NCBI GenBank assembly: GCA_028551475.1
Contig: CM052362.1
Coordinates: 2,984,166 to 3,048,165 of the forward strand
From: Casuarina equisetifolia
Lineage: Eukaryota; Streptophyta; Magnoliopsida; Fagales; Casuarinaceae
Direction: 5' to 3'
Length of the DNA stretch: 64,000 bases
Shown piece by piece: positions 24,501 through 37,145 of the stretch (positions within the stretch are counted from its first letter, which is position 1; each line of letters begins with the position of its first letter). The position numbers and the translations under genes are program-made. A model generated the notes under the pieces. The model was not told the origin of the DNA. It saw nothing but the letters and a program-made list of their open reading frames with translations, and searched no databases.

Positions 24501-27500
24501 TTCAATATGCACTTTTAGGGATTTGAAATATTAAACAAAAGAAAAAAAAGAGTTATTTTAAACACCAAAACTTTGAACTAAAAGATTTGAGAAAACTATA
24601 AATAATTATAGAATTTGAAGGCTAACTCTTGCTTGCAACTTCTCAGTTATGGTGTAATGACTATTTATTTTAAATTTGAAAATGAACTATTTGCGTGAAT
24701 ATGACAAACCTATATTAATAGCCTACTTAATTGAGAAAAGTGTTGTTTCTAGTTCATGCTTTAAGAGAATATTTCAATTTATGATGTGGAGATGTAATTC
24801 ATTGTGTCCAAAAGGTTGTTGAGTAGATATTAATTATATGTTGTAAAGATATTTTTAAATGAAATGTAAACATGTATTTTATAGGTTTCTCAATAATATG
24901 GGTCTTTTTTTTGTGCAAGTGCAATTTATTAATTGTTATCCAAAATCTTAAAATTAGAGATGGGAATTGTACATTATATGTCAACCACAATTTTCCAATC
25001 CTTTATAAACAATAAGTAGCTCAAGAAATTTATAAGTAATATTAGTAACTAATAACAACCATGGGTTGGCTTTCCTTTCATCACATGCTTTGAAACGGTG
25101 GTCAAGTGAACTTTGGTCCTTCCCTTTAATGATAGAATGATATAACGCTCTTGACATGTGCGTCTTTTCGATTGCTGAAGCATTATTTTATTGTTTCTGT
25201 AGATGATGCTCCCCAAATTGGAAAAATTGGAATTGTCCTCTATATATTGGGAAGACGTACAGCATAAAAGACAATTGGAAAGTTCTTCATGCGGTTTTAT
25301 AAGCACGCCAACGACTTCAAGGTTACAAAGCTTGTTGTCCTTGATTTTGCGTGGCAATGGTAATATAAAACATTTGTTTTCATTATCTACAGCTAAATCA
25401 ATGGTGCACCTCAAATATCTTGAAATACAAGAATGTAAGGCTATGGAAGAAATACTACTTATAGAAGACTTGGGAGTGGAAGAAGAAACAATTCCTAAGA
25501 TAGTGTTTCCTCAACTAGAAACTTTGGACTTGATCAATCTTCCATTTCTCAAGTGGTTCTGCAAAGGAAGAAGTATCAAATTTCCATCCTTGGAGACCCT
25601 AAAGATAGAAACATGTCCTAAATTCATGACTTTCATATCTAGACCTGACAGTTTAGGTGTGATAGTTAGCAAGGAACGCAAGGGAACAAGTGCAATTGAT
25701 AACTCATTTACAACCACGGAACCTCTCTTCAATGAAATGGTAAATCTATTTTTACTCACTTATTGTTTTTCCTTTGCAATTTTGTTTAAATTCAAAAGTT
25801 AAATACATCTGGTAGTAGAAGTGTCTTGGGTTGTTATGACTAGGTACTTCTTTTATTAAATAAATGGGATGCATTCTGCAGGTTGTTTTCTCCAAGTTAG
25901 AAGAATTGAGTATCTCTGGTATTGTTAACTTGAAAAAGATATGGCATGATCAATTTGTTGAGAATTCCTTTTCCAAGCTTCAAAAACTTGTAATTGAATC
26001 TTGTGAAAATCTTACAAATGTCTTCCAATCTCATGTATTGGAGAGATTTCAATGTCTAAGCCATCTTGATGTACGTGATTGTGACTCAATGCAAGAAGTG
26101 TTTGAACTCCATGGACTCGATGTTGAAGAAATGAATGTTGTAACAGCCATTCAGTTGAAAATGTTGTTGTTAATTGGTCTGCCCATAATGCGGCATGTTT
26201 GGAATAAGGAACCCCATCCATTTTTCACATTTCAAGATCTACGAGAAGTACTTGTCTGGGGATGTGAGAGTTTAAAAAGTTTATTTCCTGCCTCCGTGGC
26301 GAGATCGCTTACGCAATTAGAGATACTTTCGATGATTGATTGTGGGGTAGAGGAAATTGTTGCAAGGGAAGACATTACACAGGTAATAGATAGGCTTGTA
26401 TTCCCTCGAGTAACTCACCTACATCTTCGAAGGCTACGAAGATTGGAGCAGTTTCACCCAGGAGTGTATACTGCAGAATGGCCAAAGCTGAAAAATATTT
26501 TGGCACAAGATTGTTCGTTTGATCCTACACTTTCAAGCTTTGAAGAAGCACTCGAAGATAGCAACCATGACACCTCCAATAAACAACTCTATTTCTTCGT
26601 TGATAAGGTAAAAACCATAACTTGTCTATGAAATGTCCATGCATTTGCATAGGGGCAAAGAGGTAGCGTTGGTCATAAATGGTAAGAACTTATCTTCTTT
26701 ACTATATCTTAAATCTTATTGTCTTCTAGAGAGGAAAATTCTACAATGCCAGCGAAATGGCTTTATCGTATTTTATTTATGAGGCAACTTTTTATTTAAA
26801 AATATTAATTGTTTGTCTTTGAGATTAATTGAAAATAAATTGTATTTTGTAATTTTTACAAAATAACTTTTTATTTCTTTGTCTGCATGCATCCCTGCTA
26901 CTTTTTTCCTAAGTGAGCAAAGAAATAAAAGAACCGAAATAGGAGAGAGAGGGAGCCAGACACGACAACCATGAAAGCTTTGAAGTGCTTGTCCTCCAAA
27001 CAGATGGAAAAAAACAAGCTTGGTTAAAACCATGCAATTGGTCGGCTTAGAGATGAAATGCACTACACGACTGTTTGACCTCTTTTGACAATAAGACAAC
27101 TTCCATTCACCATAAAATGATTTAAAAGCTAGATTTTTGGCAGACTTTGACGAAAAACCAAGACTGACGCACATATAACCCAACCCAATTTGGTTGTTGC
27201 CTTCAGTTTAAGTCCTTAGAGATGTATTATTTTGGGCGATTTATCATTTTATATAGAAAATTCAATGAACTTGGCTCTGTTGTTTAATTCTGTGTTATTG
27301 ATGGTTGAATAATGTACTTAGCTTTGAAATTAAATAATATATTAGTTATGGAAGTATAATTAACTTTTAAGAAAATTGAAACTTTTAGTTTAATTCGAAA
27401 ATTAGGGAGTCCTCTGGATGCTAGTAGCACTCCCTGCCCTTGTACTTGAGAAGTTATTTGGTGACTAAATTTCATTAAATCTGTTTTTGATCATTTTGGA

Positions 27501-27660
27501 CTATTAGATTCTATTTCACTTATAGTAAATGTTCCGTTATTTGCCTTGGGTTGTTGATGCTTGATTGTCTTTTTTTGGTTAGGCTCAAGCCAAATGCGTT
27601 GATTCTTTCTCAGAATTTACAGAAGATATAAAAACATCCGGTAAGTTTAGTTCAGAATGA
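21511..27660 (+). CDS. NLR3: CC-NB-ARC-LRR resistance protein, apparently intact
   Basis: A cytoplasmic immune receptor of the At4g27190/RPS2-like CNL type, expected to sense pathogen effectors and trigger defence through its nucleotide-bound state. The exon model is 21511-24294, 25203-25739, 25882-26607 and 27583-27660, all with GT/AG borders. The first three are whole-codon, phase-0 exons, and the protein is about 1374 aa. The coiled coil spans about residues 25-125, with EIETDVEDWL at 63-72. The P-loop GMGGIGKTT is at 181-189, kinase-2 VVLDNIW at 257-263 (N for the more usual second D), an RNBS-B-like VVLISRN follows, and GLPIAL is at 339-344. The MHD position reads MHE (470-472). LRRs run from about 520 to near the end. 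Reading on past GGTAAG at 27640 stops at TGA 27658-27660. Alternatively GTAAG is a donor to a further 3' exon that I could not fix. No frame break is seen, so it is the best candidate for a working gene here. Confidence 0.88.
24295..25202 (+). other. Intron 1 of NLR3
   Basis: A 908-bp AT-rich intron with donor GAG|GTATGT and acceptor TTTCTGTAG|ATG. The matching intron of NLR4 (46020-47279) is longer and contains a partial second copy of the exon-2 start at about 46868. No other gene is visible inside. Confidence 0.7.
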
Positions 27661-28579
27661 AATTGCAATATTAGAAATGTATATAACTGCAAGGTAGTTT
27701 TACAATATTATGATTTCATTGATAATAGTCTATATAAGCATTTCAAAACTTCTTAAAATAAGTCAAATAGTATCTTAATGTTTGTTTAATTTAAAAGCTC
27801 CCTTGTTTCCACATGTGAGACATTCCACCAAATTAACTCTAAAAGAAGACAAAACTCTAATGTTTAACTGTGCAATTAGGGATCATGTGTAGTGGCTAGA
27901 TGAGTTAACACATTTGTGACTTAGGACTTTAGAAAGAGTATTTCTTTATCTAGCATGTGATGATGGCTACTATAACATTGGAACATAATTTTAATTTTAT
28001 TTGAAAAATATAAAATTTGTATCTCATTGCTTTAAACTTTAAAAAATTATATTTAAACTTGTTGTGAATAATATTGAATTTGTGCAACAAAATATTTCAT
28101 TAAGTAATGTTCATTTTTGATTGTTGTAAAGACCACCTAAGACACATCTTCCACGTGCTATAATTGCCTGTTCCTCTAAATCCTCTTCAGTACACGTACA
28201 CAATGAACTAGTGATTTATCTCGAACTAAACATGCATCTCTTCCTATAAGCTTTCCTAATGCATAATTTCTTTGTCTTTTTTTTTATTATTATTATTATC
28301 AGCAATCCGTTGGATTTACTTGAAGTATTGGTCACGAATGCACGGAATTGATCGCGAATGTTACGGATCGATTTAGTATGTAATTGATTTTTGGTCTGGC
28401 ATGTTATGGATTTAATAATAATGCAAGCGGCATCTGCAATCGTGTCGAGGAGTTTACCTTCATAAATGCTTTAACCAGATTGGCAAATTTCATTTTTCAA
28501 GTGGCATTCCATGCTACTTATCCTATATTTATCATTTGGAAACAAATACGGATGGTAATTCAATATCTCAAGTTATGTA
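27661..28579. other. 3' flank of NLR3
   Basis: AT-rich and paralogous to the NLR4 3' flank. For example 28140-28230 matches 51480-51575 ('aagtcctcttca...cac', 'acaatg.actagtg'), and 28490-28530 resembles 51835-51860. No gene is recognised. A frame at 28384-28635 runs into the solo LTR and is not supported. Confidence 0.5.
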
Positions 28580-28584
28580 GTCTA

Positions 28585-29270
28585 TGTTGGGTTGGTCCAG
28601 CCCATATTCGGGGACTTATTATTGGGTCCAATTAGGGTAATGTGGCCCTAAGGTTTAAAAAAAAAATATAGGGTTTTTTCTTTAAGAGAAGAGGTGAGTG
28701 GCCGTCAAAAGAGAAAAGAGAGAGAGAAAAGAAAAGAGCAGAATTTCGCAAGAATTAGAAGCCCTGCGCAGCAGTTGATCAAACGTTTGATCAAGGACGA
28801 TCCGTGGTCCGATTGAGCTGATTTTTTGTCAGCAGGTTCGGGATTAGGTGTTCTTCATTGTCAACGGTTGGATCGTCGTTTGGAGCTCTTGAAGTTAGCA
28901 GATTGTGGTCGAAAATCTGGGTGATATTTCTCCAACTTTTCTTGGTTAAGTTGTTGTTTACAACTTGTTCTTCACTATTTATTGGTGATTCTATTGTTGT
29001 TGAATCAGTAAATCTTTGTCCTGTTGCTATTGTTAAGGACTTGATTGGGTTGTATCCTAACGATTGATATAGTGGAGATTTGGGTGGACTCCGTGATCGG
29101 TCCCGTGGTTTTTTATCCTTCACATTGGAGGAGTTTTTCCACGTAGAAATTCTTTTGTGTTGACTGTGATTTGATTATTTTACTTGTGATTCGAATACAT
29201 CGTTGGTGTTTTAGTATTTCCTCATAGGTTCAATCAAAGTGGGAAACTTTATACGTCGTTTTTCCCATCA
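28585..29270. repeat. Solo LTR, probably copia-type
   Basis: A 686-bp sequence with TG...CA ends (TGTTGGGTTGG...TTTCCCATCA) flanked by GTCTA at 28580-28584 and 29271-29275. There is no internal coding body. The 'gaggagtttttccacgtag' phrase near its right side is typical of plant copia LTRs as I recall them. It lies in the 3' flank of NLR3; the NLR4 flank lacks it. Confidence 0.75.
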
Positions 29271-29364
29271 GTCTATGCTGAAGATAATCACTTTTTATGT
29301 ATGGCACACTTCCATTTTGTTTGCTGTCGTTTTTCATTTCGCATCTTTTTCACCATTTATCTCG

Positions 29365-29720
29365 TCATTTTAGAGCATCTTATTAAAGAATGGATCCTCT
29401 AAATTCTGCCCGGATTTCCATGAAAATCCTGTAGATGGACATGTGAGAGCACAGGTATGTCATTCATGAAAGATGACTGTCAAAGCCAAATAAACCCACT
29501 GTAGAAAAGGAACCAAATGACAGCATGTATTGACATTGATGATACAAGGGCCTTTGCCCGCTAGAAAGGTGCCGAACATGCTCATACATGTGCTTTGTTA
29601 TGCATCCTGCTGTGGCAAAGAACGAAGAGGAAACGAAGTACATTGATACTCTGGGCTTTTGTGAGGTTGAAACCAGATCCATATATTTACATGTTTGACT
29701 AATAAAAGCCTTTTTTGCTC
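29365..29720. other. Conserved 3' block of the NLR unit, copy 1
   Basis: Matches 51855-52235 downstream of NLR4, with 'catcttattaaagaatggatcct' followed by about 300 conserved bases. Both copies keep an open frame on the minus strand (29464-29682; 52036-52230), sharing EHVRH and QKPR. Both also keep a + strand frame ending in a short stop just before 'tgttTGA..tattaa(g)ccttttt'. The coding strand, if any, is unclear. It may be the last exon and 3' UTR of the NLRs, or a fragment of another gene carried along in the duplication. I do not recognise it. Confidence 0.4.
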
Positions 29721-30719
29721 CATTAGACCCGTCAATTAGAAATCCTGCTTCAACTTATAGTTTCGCTATATCACAAGATTTTGCTTATATTCTTAAGCTA
29801 GACTAGATTTGTTCTTTTACGTTTTTTTTTTCATAAATCTTGTTTTTCTTATGCTTTGTAACGTGGATTATAAAATTAATCTTTAAGAGGCCAATTTTGT
29901 AGATGACATTCGAAGTGCAGTTATTTATTTATTAACTACGTAATGTGTATGTTTATGGAGTTGGCGACTAGACACCCATCTCCAACTATTTTCTTTTTCC
30001 ATTCTTAGAATTGGCCACTGTCTACAATATGACTAGTTGCAAAACGGTCACTACAACCACACAAAGATTTAAAGTTGGGCTGCTCATATCTACGCAAATT
30101 TTATGGTAATTTGTATTCGGAAATGTCTTCGTCGAAGGCCCATGAGCCCGTTTTCTTTCTCGAATATTGATACCAGATTTTTTGTGCCATTCTCATCTCA
30201 TTTTCATTTTTGGAAATGGATGACTAGGAGTTGAAAATTTGATCCTGTAAGTTTCATTTGATTTAACTCCTATAATACTCAACATTCTTTAAAGAGCAGT
30301 CGAACAGCAGAAATAAGAATTGGTCTTCTTTCTCTATTTTTGTATCAATATTTTTCAGACCCGTGCATGTGAATGACACGTAATAGTTCATGTTATACAT
30401 CTAAAAATGCCTCTACTCAAGCCCCCTCGTCGTCAATCACTTCTCAGCTTCAAGAATGGCTTCTCCATCTTACCTTTCAACCGGCTTTCTCTGTCTCTCT
30501 CTGCTTCATCGCCCTTCATCGCCAGTCAATGCGCTACCCTTGGTTGCCAACAACCCAATAGAGACCACCCACTTCCCTCGTTATTTCGGAATTTGAATCT
30601 AATGTCATTTGCTGATAAAGACGTTCAGAAATCAGAACGAAGGGATGAGCAGAGACTTGGGTCATAAATTAAGCTGCTGAATACAAACTCGACGGCAGAT
30701 GTAGTACGTCAAGTAGGGG
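29721..30719. other. Spacer, mostly unrecognised
   Basis: AT-rich. The piece at 30390-30510 ('cttctcagcttcaagaat', 'catcttacctttc') resembles 63825-63950 near the window end, so it too is duplicated spacer. No gene beyond the weak small frame listed separately. Confidence 0.45.
30456..30596 (+). CDS. Possible small ORF with a hydrophobic N-terminus
   Basis: A 46-codon frame that starts MASPSYLSTGFLCLSLLHR and ends FPRYFGI. The beginning looks like a signal or transit peptide (small and hydroxylated residues, then a short hydrophobic run). Its nucleotide context is repeated at 63850-63950, where the frame does not appear to be kept; that argues against function. It could be a chance frame or the first exon of a decayed gene. 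I do not recognise it. Confidence 0.15.
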   Translation: MASPSYLSTGFLCLSLLHRPSSPVNALPLVANNPIETTHFPRYFGI

Positions 30720-31166
30720 GCTTATCTCTTTCTAATTTTATGAGGGATAACCACAATTGCAGGCTGGATGATTACATATAGTGGGTGTATTTTAAAGAGT
30801 AAAAACAAAAATAAGCTTAACCACTCCTCTCTCCTGACGTCAAGAGAAAAATCACATTCAGCTACTCCACTTAAAGATGCTTATATTTAAGCATTCAATC
30901 TCAATCTTAGTAATTATATTTCTGATTTATGTTCTTACGAAAATGACCTCATTTTGAAAAGACTAATAATCAGATAAGTACATGTTGAGATTGAGATTTT
31001 ATGTTTAAATATAGGTATTTTGAAGTAGAATAGTTGAACGTGATTTTTCTTTGGACATCAGGAAAATAGTGGTTAAGGTGATTTCTATTTTTACACTTCA
31101 AAATATTATGGAATCTTGTAACTTTTACTTAACATTATCCGTTACAAAAATAGAAAGAGATAAGCT
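30720..31166. mobile_element. Foldback (long inverted repeat) element
   Basis: Left arm 30720-30909 and right arm 30983-31166 are imperfect reverse complements along about 185 bp, with a 73-bp loop. Landmarks are gcttatctctttct against agaaagagataagc, cttaaccact against agtggttaag, and aaaaatcac.ttca against its reverse complement. It is non-coding and resembles a MITE or foldback transposon. Partial single-arm copies lie at 31205-31250 and 37640-37740. I did not find a convincing target duplication, so the ends are approximate. Confidence 0.7.
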
Positions 31167-31934
31167 TCATAATTGGCATATTGCATTTGAAAATGTCGTC
31201 ATTTCCATATGAGTCAAAATGCCTATATTTAAACATACAATCTCTATCTTAGCATAATTGTTATTCATTATTATTCTTTCATAAATTTATATATAAGTTG
31301 TAACTAGTTTGACATTTATATTTCACTTAAGTTGGATAAATATTTTGGCATTAATATTATCCCAAAATAGAAATATTCTTGACCTTATAATTAATTAGAG
31401 ACTTTTTAAATTTTTAAATGATATAATTCATTTATTTTTCTTAATTTATTATTAATGAAATACTTTAGATTATAATAATTCTCTTTACATCTTATACATA
31501 CTATTAGAAAAAAGATATAAATTTTCTCCTTTCAATTGAACTTGTGAGGAAATACTATAACATAAATAATGAAAGTATTCAATTGAACCACAAATCGACT
31601 TTAATCAAGCATTTGATGAACTGCTATGTAAAACTTTTAATTTTTTATAAATTTACTCTTTTTTCTTCTTATTCTTTTTAGAACACTCAAAAACTCTCCT
31701 AATCTAATATTAAGATAACACCACCTTAGACGGCACTCAAAATAAGGCCTGAATTAGATTGGACTAGCCCAAGACATACTCTGTTTACTCTGCCTATCTC
31801 GGCAGGTGGGAGTGTTATTGAATCACCTCACAACTTCTTGCGCATCTAATGATTTTGCAAAACTAGTTGAAAAAATATTAACTCTTCGTACTTACTTTGA
31901 CCGGTCATAACTATATTGATAAAGAACAAGATAT
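31167..31934. other. AT-rich spacer
   Basis: Very AT-rich with a partial copy of the foldback arm at 31205-31250. No gene, RNA gene or clear repeat otherwise. Confidence 0.5.
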
Positions 31935-31939
31935 AGAAG

Positions 31940-32156
31940 TGTAAGAGAAGGTGAAAACGGGAGAAAGGCCAGAGATGTGCAACTGAAATTCTGTATTATG
32001 CTTGCTTAAGAAACTATACAAGTAACGTATTACATTTATAGTGCAACAACCTAGCTAATATAGGAAACTATATTTACAACGTAAATACAATATATTAAGC
32101 ATGATTCTAGTGCTCAATATGGCAATGTGGTAGGTAGGATTCTGTGTACATTAATA
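31940..32156 (-). repeat. 3' LTR of copia element 2
   Basis: 217 bp, nearly identical to 37146-37362. It is preceded in the element's sense by a purine-rich tract (ccggcttgacggggag in reverse complement). Confidence 0.9.
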
Positions 32157-35100
32157 CTCCCCGTCAAGCCGGAGATTTGTATAAATCAAATACTCCGAGC
32201 TTGGAGAGAAGGTGCCAATGTTGCTTATTGCAAAGTGTCTTTATCAACAAGTCTGCGGGTTGTTCTTGAGTGGGAATGTGTCAAGTTGTAATGATACCCT
32301 GTTGAAGCTTTTCTCTCATATAGTGACATTCCACCTTAATGTGTTTCGTACGTTCATGGAAGATGAGATTTGCTACAATCTTTTCTGATGTCTCATTGTC
32401 GCAATGTAGTAAAGTAGGACGTTTCATGTGAAAACCAAAATCCTTGAGTAAACCAATGATCCAAACTATCTCACAAGTAGTGATCTGCATGGCACGATAT
32501 TCAGCTTCAGCGGATGAAAGTGATACAATGGGTTGTTTCTTCGAGCGCCATGAGATCAGTGAGTTTCCCAACATGATACAAAATCCTATGGTTGATCTTC
32601 TTGTCATAGGGCAGGTGCTGTAGTTTGAGTCATAGTAGGCTTTCAGCTCAAACAGTGAGGATGAAGGGAACATGAGACCAAGTCTTGGACAACTTTTGAG
32701 ATATTTGATCACTTTAAGAGCAACGCCCATGTGGGACTGCTTCGGGTTGTGCATGAACTAATTGAGAAGTTGAACAGGGAAAGTGATGTCAGGCCTGGTG
32801 AGAGTCAAGTAAATTAGTCGCCCAACTAGTCGTTTGTAAACAGATGGATCTGTAAGAGGTGGATCATCGGGTTTTTCACTAGAGCTTTCATCATATTCAA
32901 TGCTTGTGAATTTTTTGTTCTGTTCCATCGAGATAAGAGATGGTTTAGATCCTGCTAGACCAGCTTCAGAGATTAGTTCCAGCGTATACTTGCGTTGACT
33001 TAGAGAAATCCCTTTTGGAGAACGGGCTATTTCGAGGCCCAAGAAAAACTTTGACAATCCAAGATCCTTCATGAAAAAGGTAGCATGCAAGTACTGTTTG
33101 AGTTCCTCAATGGCATCTGGATTGTTTCCTGTGATTAAAATATCATCAACATAAATAAGTAGAGCTACAAAAGCAGTACCTCGTTGTTTGGTGAACAAGG
33201 AGTAATCATGATAAGATTGAGTGAAGCCATGATCAAGTAATGCTCTAGTGAATTTTTCATTCCACTGGCGGGAGGCTTGCTTCAACCCATAAAGGAATTT
33301 GCGCAATCAGCACACTTGAGACTCCCCCTGATTGCGAAATCCGAGAGGAAGCTCCATGTAAACTTCCTCAGAGAGATCACTATGAAGGAAAACATTCTGG
33401 ACATCCATCTGGTAGAAAGGCTAGTGGTGAACAATAGCTATGGTAATGATGAGGCGAACAATGACATGTTTGGCAGTGGGGAAAAAAGTATCCTGATAGT
33501 CGATGCCTTCTCGCTAATTAAAACCCTGAGCAACCAAACGGGCTTTGTAGCAGTTAAGGGAACCATTGGCATGGTACTTTACTTTGTAGACCCATTTACA
33601 TCCAATAGGACGATGACCAGGGGGCAAGGGAACAACATCCCATGTGTGGTTTGCCTCAAGAGCGGAAAGTTCATGGCATTCACCCAATTAGGATTGGTAG
33701 CAGCTTCATGATAAGAGGTAGGTTTGGAAATGGTAGAAATGGAAACTATGAAGTGTTGGTAAGGTGGGTGGCAGTGATGGAGAGACACATAGTTGGAGAT
33801 GGGATAAAGAGAGGTGCAGGAGGATTGGGGGATAATAGGGCATAGATAGTCCGTGCTCCAGATTGGGGGACGAGTAAGGCGACTGGAGCATCAAAGAGGG
33901 GGGTCAGCAGGTGGAGGGTCTAAGGTGGAGAGTGAGAAGGAAGGAGTGAGGCCCGTAGGTATAGGATCTAGGGTGGGTAAAGGATCAGGGATAGGAGGAG
34001 GAGCAGTAGGGATTGGGGAAGGGGAAGGAGGGTCGGGAGGAAAGTCCTCAGGAAGATCCACCGATAACGAGGATGAAGTGTAAGTATCAGGATCTGAAGC
34101 AGCTAGAGAAGACGAGGCCGGCGGGCTGTCATGGGAAGAGTTGAAAGGGAAAATGGTTTCCTGAAAAACAACGTCCCGACTAACAAAAAAATTTTGAGAA
34201 AGAGGGTCATAGAGGCGATAGCCTTTTTGGGAAGAGGGATATCCCATAAAAATGCAAGGAAGAGCCCGAGGACTAAACTTGTCACGTGGGCCAATAGTGG
34301 TGGCATAACACTAACAACCAAAAACATGAAGATGGTCGAGGATGGGAGATTTGCCAAATAATTTTTCAAAAGAACTAACACCGTGGAGAGAAGAAGAAGA
34401 GAGACGATTAATAAGGTAAGTGGCGGTGAGAAGACATTCCCCCCAAAATTGAGAGGGAATGTGTGCTTGAAACATAAGGGCACGAGCTACGTCAAGAAGA
34501 TGACGATGCTTGCGCTCAACGGCACCATTTTGTTGAGGGGTGTAGACACAAGAAGACTCATGAAAGATGCCACGTTGAGAGAGAAAGGAATGACACTCGG
34601 AGGAAAAAAATTCGGTGCCATTGTCAGAACAAATCCGACAAACAGGGTGACCGAATTGTGTAGGGGCCATGGAGACAAAATACTAAATTTTGGAAAAAAC
34701 TTTATTTTTAAATTTAAGGAGGAAAGTCCAAGTGGCACGGGAGAAGTCGTCAACAATGGTGAGAAAATAGCGAGCACCATTATGGGTGGAGGTCCGGTGG
34801 GGACCCTAAACGTCCATGTGGTCAAGCTAAAATAATGTTCATGATGGTAGTTTGACGTGTTGGAAAAGGTTGGCAAGTTTGTTTAGCCAAAGGGCATATC
34901 AGGCAAGAGAAAGAAGAAGGGCAAGAAATGGAATAGTTGGGCGAAGAATAATTGCGTAGGGACGAATGACCAAGACGGCAATGTAAAAGTTGATAAGAAA
35001 TGCTATTATTAATAAAAACTGAATTACAAGCGGGAAGCGGTTTAGGAGTACAAAAAGTACTTTTTAAGGAAAATAAATATTCAGAAAAAATTGCATGAAA

Positions 35101-37145
35101 ATTGGAGGGAAATTCAGAACAAAGAAAGTAAAGCCCATGATTAGCCTTGTCGAGCCCGGTCAGATCCCCAGTCGTACGGTCCTGAAAAACACAAAAATAA
35201 GCAAAAAACAAGGCCGCATAATTATTGTCACGGGTTAGTTTTTGGATGGATAATAAATTATGTTTGAATTGTAGGGCGAATAAAAGATTATTTAAGTGAA
35301 GGTTAGGGTAAGGGCAACAATGACCGATGTGAGTGACGGGGCGAGTCGATCGATCAAGTAATGTGATATGTAATGAGATGATGCATAGATGATATAAACT
35401 TAAAAGTGTTAAATTGCAAGTGATGTGATCACTTACCCCCGAGTCTATAATCCATAAATTGGAAATAGATGGAACAAAGGAAGAAATGGTACTTGAAAAT
35501 GAGTCAAATGGACCCACTTAGATGAGGAGGGTCAAAAGCCGTTGTTGTTGATCAGCAGAGAGGTTGAGGCCTGTGGAATTGCCATAAATAGGGTTTGGGT
35601 TGGAAGGAGCTGGGCCCATAATGCTAGGGGCGAATAATGGGTCCCATGGAGAGGGGTAGTGGACAATGGAGGTCTACGCCCAAGGGGAGAGGGTCCAAAA
35701 TAAGTAGGGGTAGGCCCCCTATCAAGGGCTGCGTTATGGGCTAGAGGTCTATGGGTCATGGGCCGACGACGGGGTCTAGGTTTGGGCCTTGCCTGTGAGT
35801 TCATGGGATAGCCCACAAGCTGGTAGCAAACGTCGCGGGTGTGCCCGGGCTTGTGGCAATAGCTGCACATAGCCAGTTGGGCCCCTGATGCGGGTGAGTG
35901 GGACAAGCCGCGCGGGCCAGAGGGAGCGTCTGGCCCACTCACGGTTGGAGAGGGGTCTCGGGACCAAGGGCCAGAAGGCCCGTGCGAGCGGTCGTGAGAG
36001 AAGGGAGCGAGAGGGTCTCGTGTCACGCCTGGAAGGCGCTGTTCTCATTGGAGGGGTTTCGGCTGTCGCGCTAAAGGCGTTGGTGGATGTCCTGTTTGGC
36101 CAGGGCATAAGTTTTCTCCATGGATGGGAGGTCGTCCCAGGAGAGGACGTTGCTGCGGAGGGTGTTGAATTCCTCCAGCAGTGCAAGGACGAACTTCATC
36201 ATGAAGTCCTCCTGGTCCTTCGTCTGGAGGCAGCGGTTGACATCGTAGGTGCATTTGCCGCAGTCGCAGCGAGTCAGGGGGTCATAAGCATCGAGCTCGC
36301 CGCGGAGGTCTTTGAGGCGGACATAGAAACTAGTGAGATCGTTGCCAGACGCGCCGTCAGGGAGGCACAAATCACCAATAGCTTGTTGGAGGGAGAACTT
36401 CTAGGTGTCAGAAATTTTTGAGAAGTTGTCGTGGAGGGAAGCCCAGATTTCATCGACCGTGGTGGGGCGAGAGACCATGCTCTCGAGATGAGGCTCGACC
36501 AAGTGGAGAAGCCATGTCTTCAGGGCAACTTGACACTGGTCCCATTTAGCGGCTGCATCAGCATCATCGACAGGGCGAGGAAGAAGGCCGTTGAGGAAGA
36601 GAAGCTTGTTGCGGGCGAGGAAGACGGTACAGATCTACGAGCTCCAGATCCCCCAATTTGCTTCGCCGGTTAGCTTCTTGGAGATGATGCTAATAGGTTG
36701 CAAATCGGCGGGAGAGAGGAGGTAAGGGTCGCGATTGACCGTGGGGATGGTCAAGGAAGTAGGAGAAAAGGTCGATGAGGGGTTTGAAGCAGCCATTGGA
36801 GGCGGTGGCGGTGGTGGTTAGGGTTTTGATTAGGGAAAAAGAGGCGGCTAGGGTTCTGAAGGGGGTAGGGGGTATCGGGGTAATTTTGGGAAAAAGGGGG
36901 GGTAAAAGCGTAAAGTTGGAGAGGCGGCGGCGGCAGTAGGGTTCCGATTAGGAAAAAAGAAACAGCTAGGGTTCCAAAGGGAGTAGGGGTATCGGGGTAA
37001 TTTTGGGAAAAATGAGGGATAAAAGTGTATATGGGATAATAAGAAATAGAGAATAAAGAAAAAAAAATCGTTGCAATATACTCGATGGCCGAAAAAAAAA
37101 TGATGGGCGGAAGCAGGTCTCAAAAGATCAGAGGCTGGGATACCA

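Noticed and set aside
28791-29123. Minus-strand 110-residue frame
   Set aside because: It lies wholly within the solo LTR at 28585-29270 and has no domain.
33277-36673. Long + strand frames (glycine-rich and others) at 33.3-36.7 kb
   Set aside because: They lie antisense to the gag-pol region of copia element 2, which explains the open frames. No independent domain is visible.
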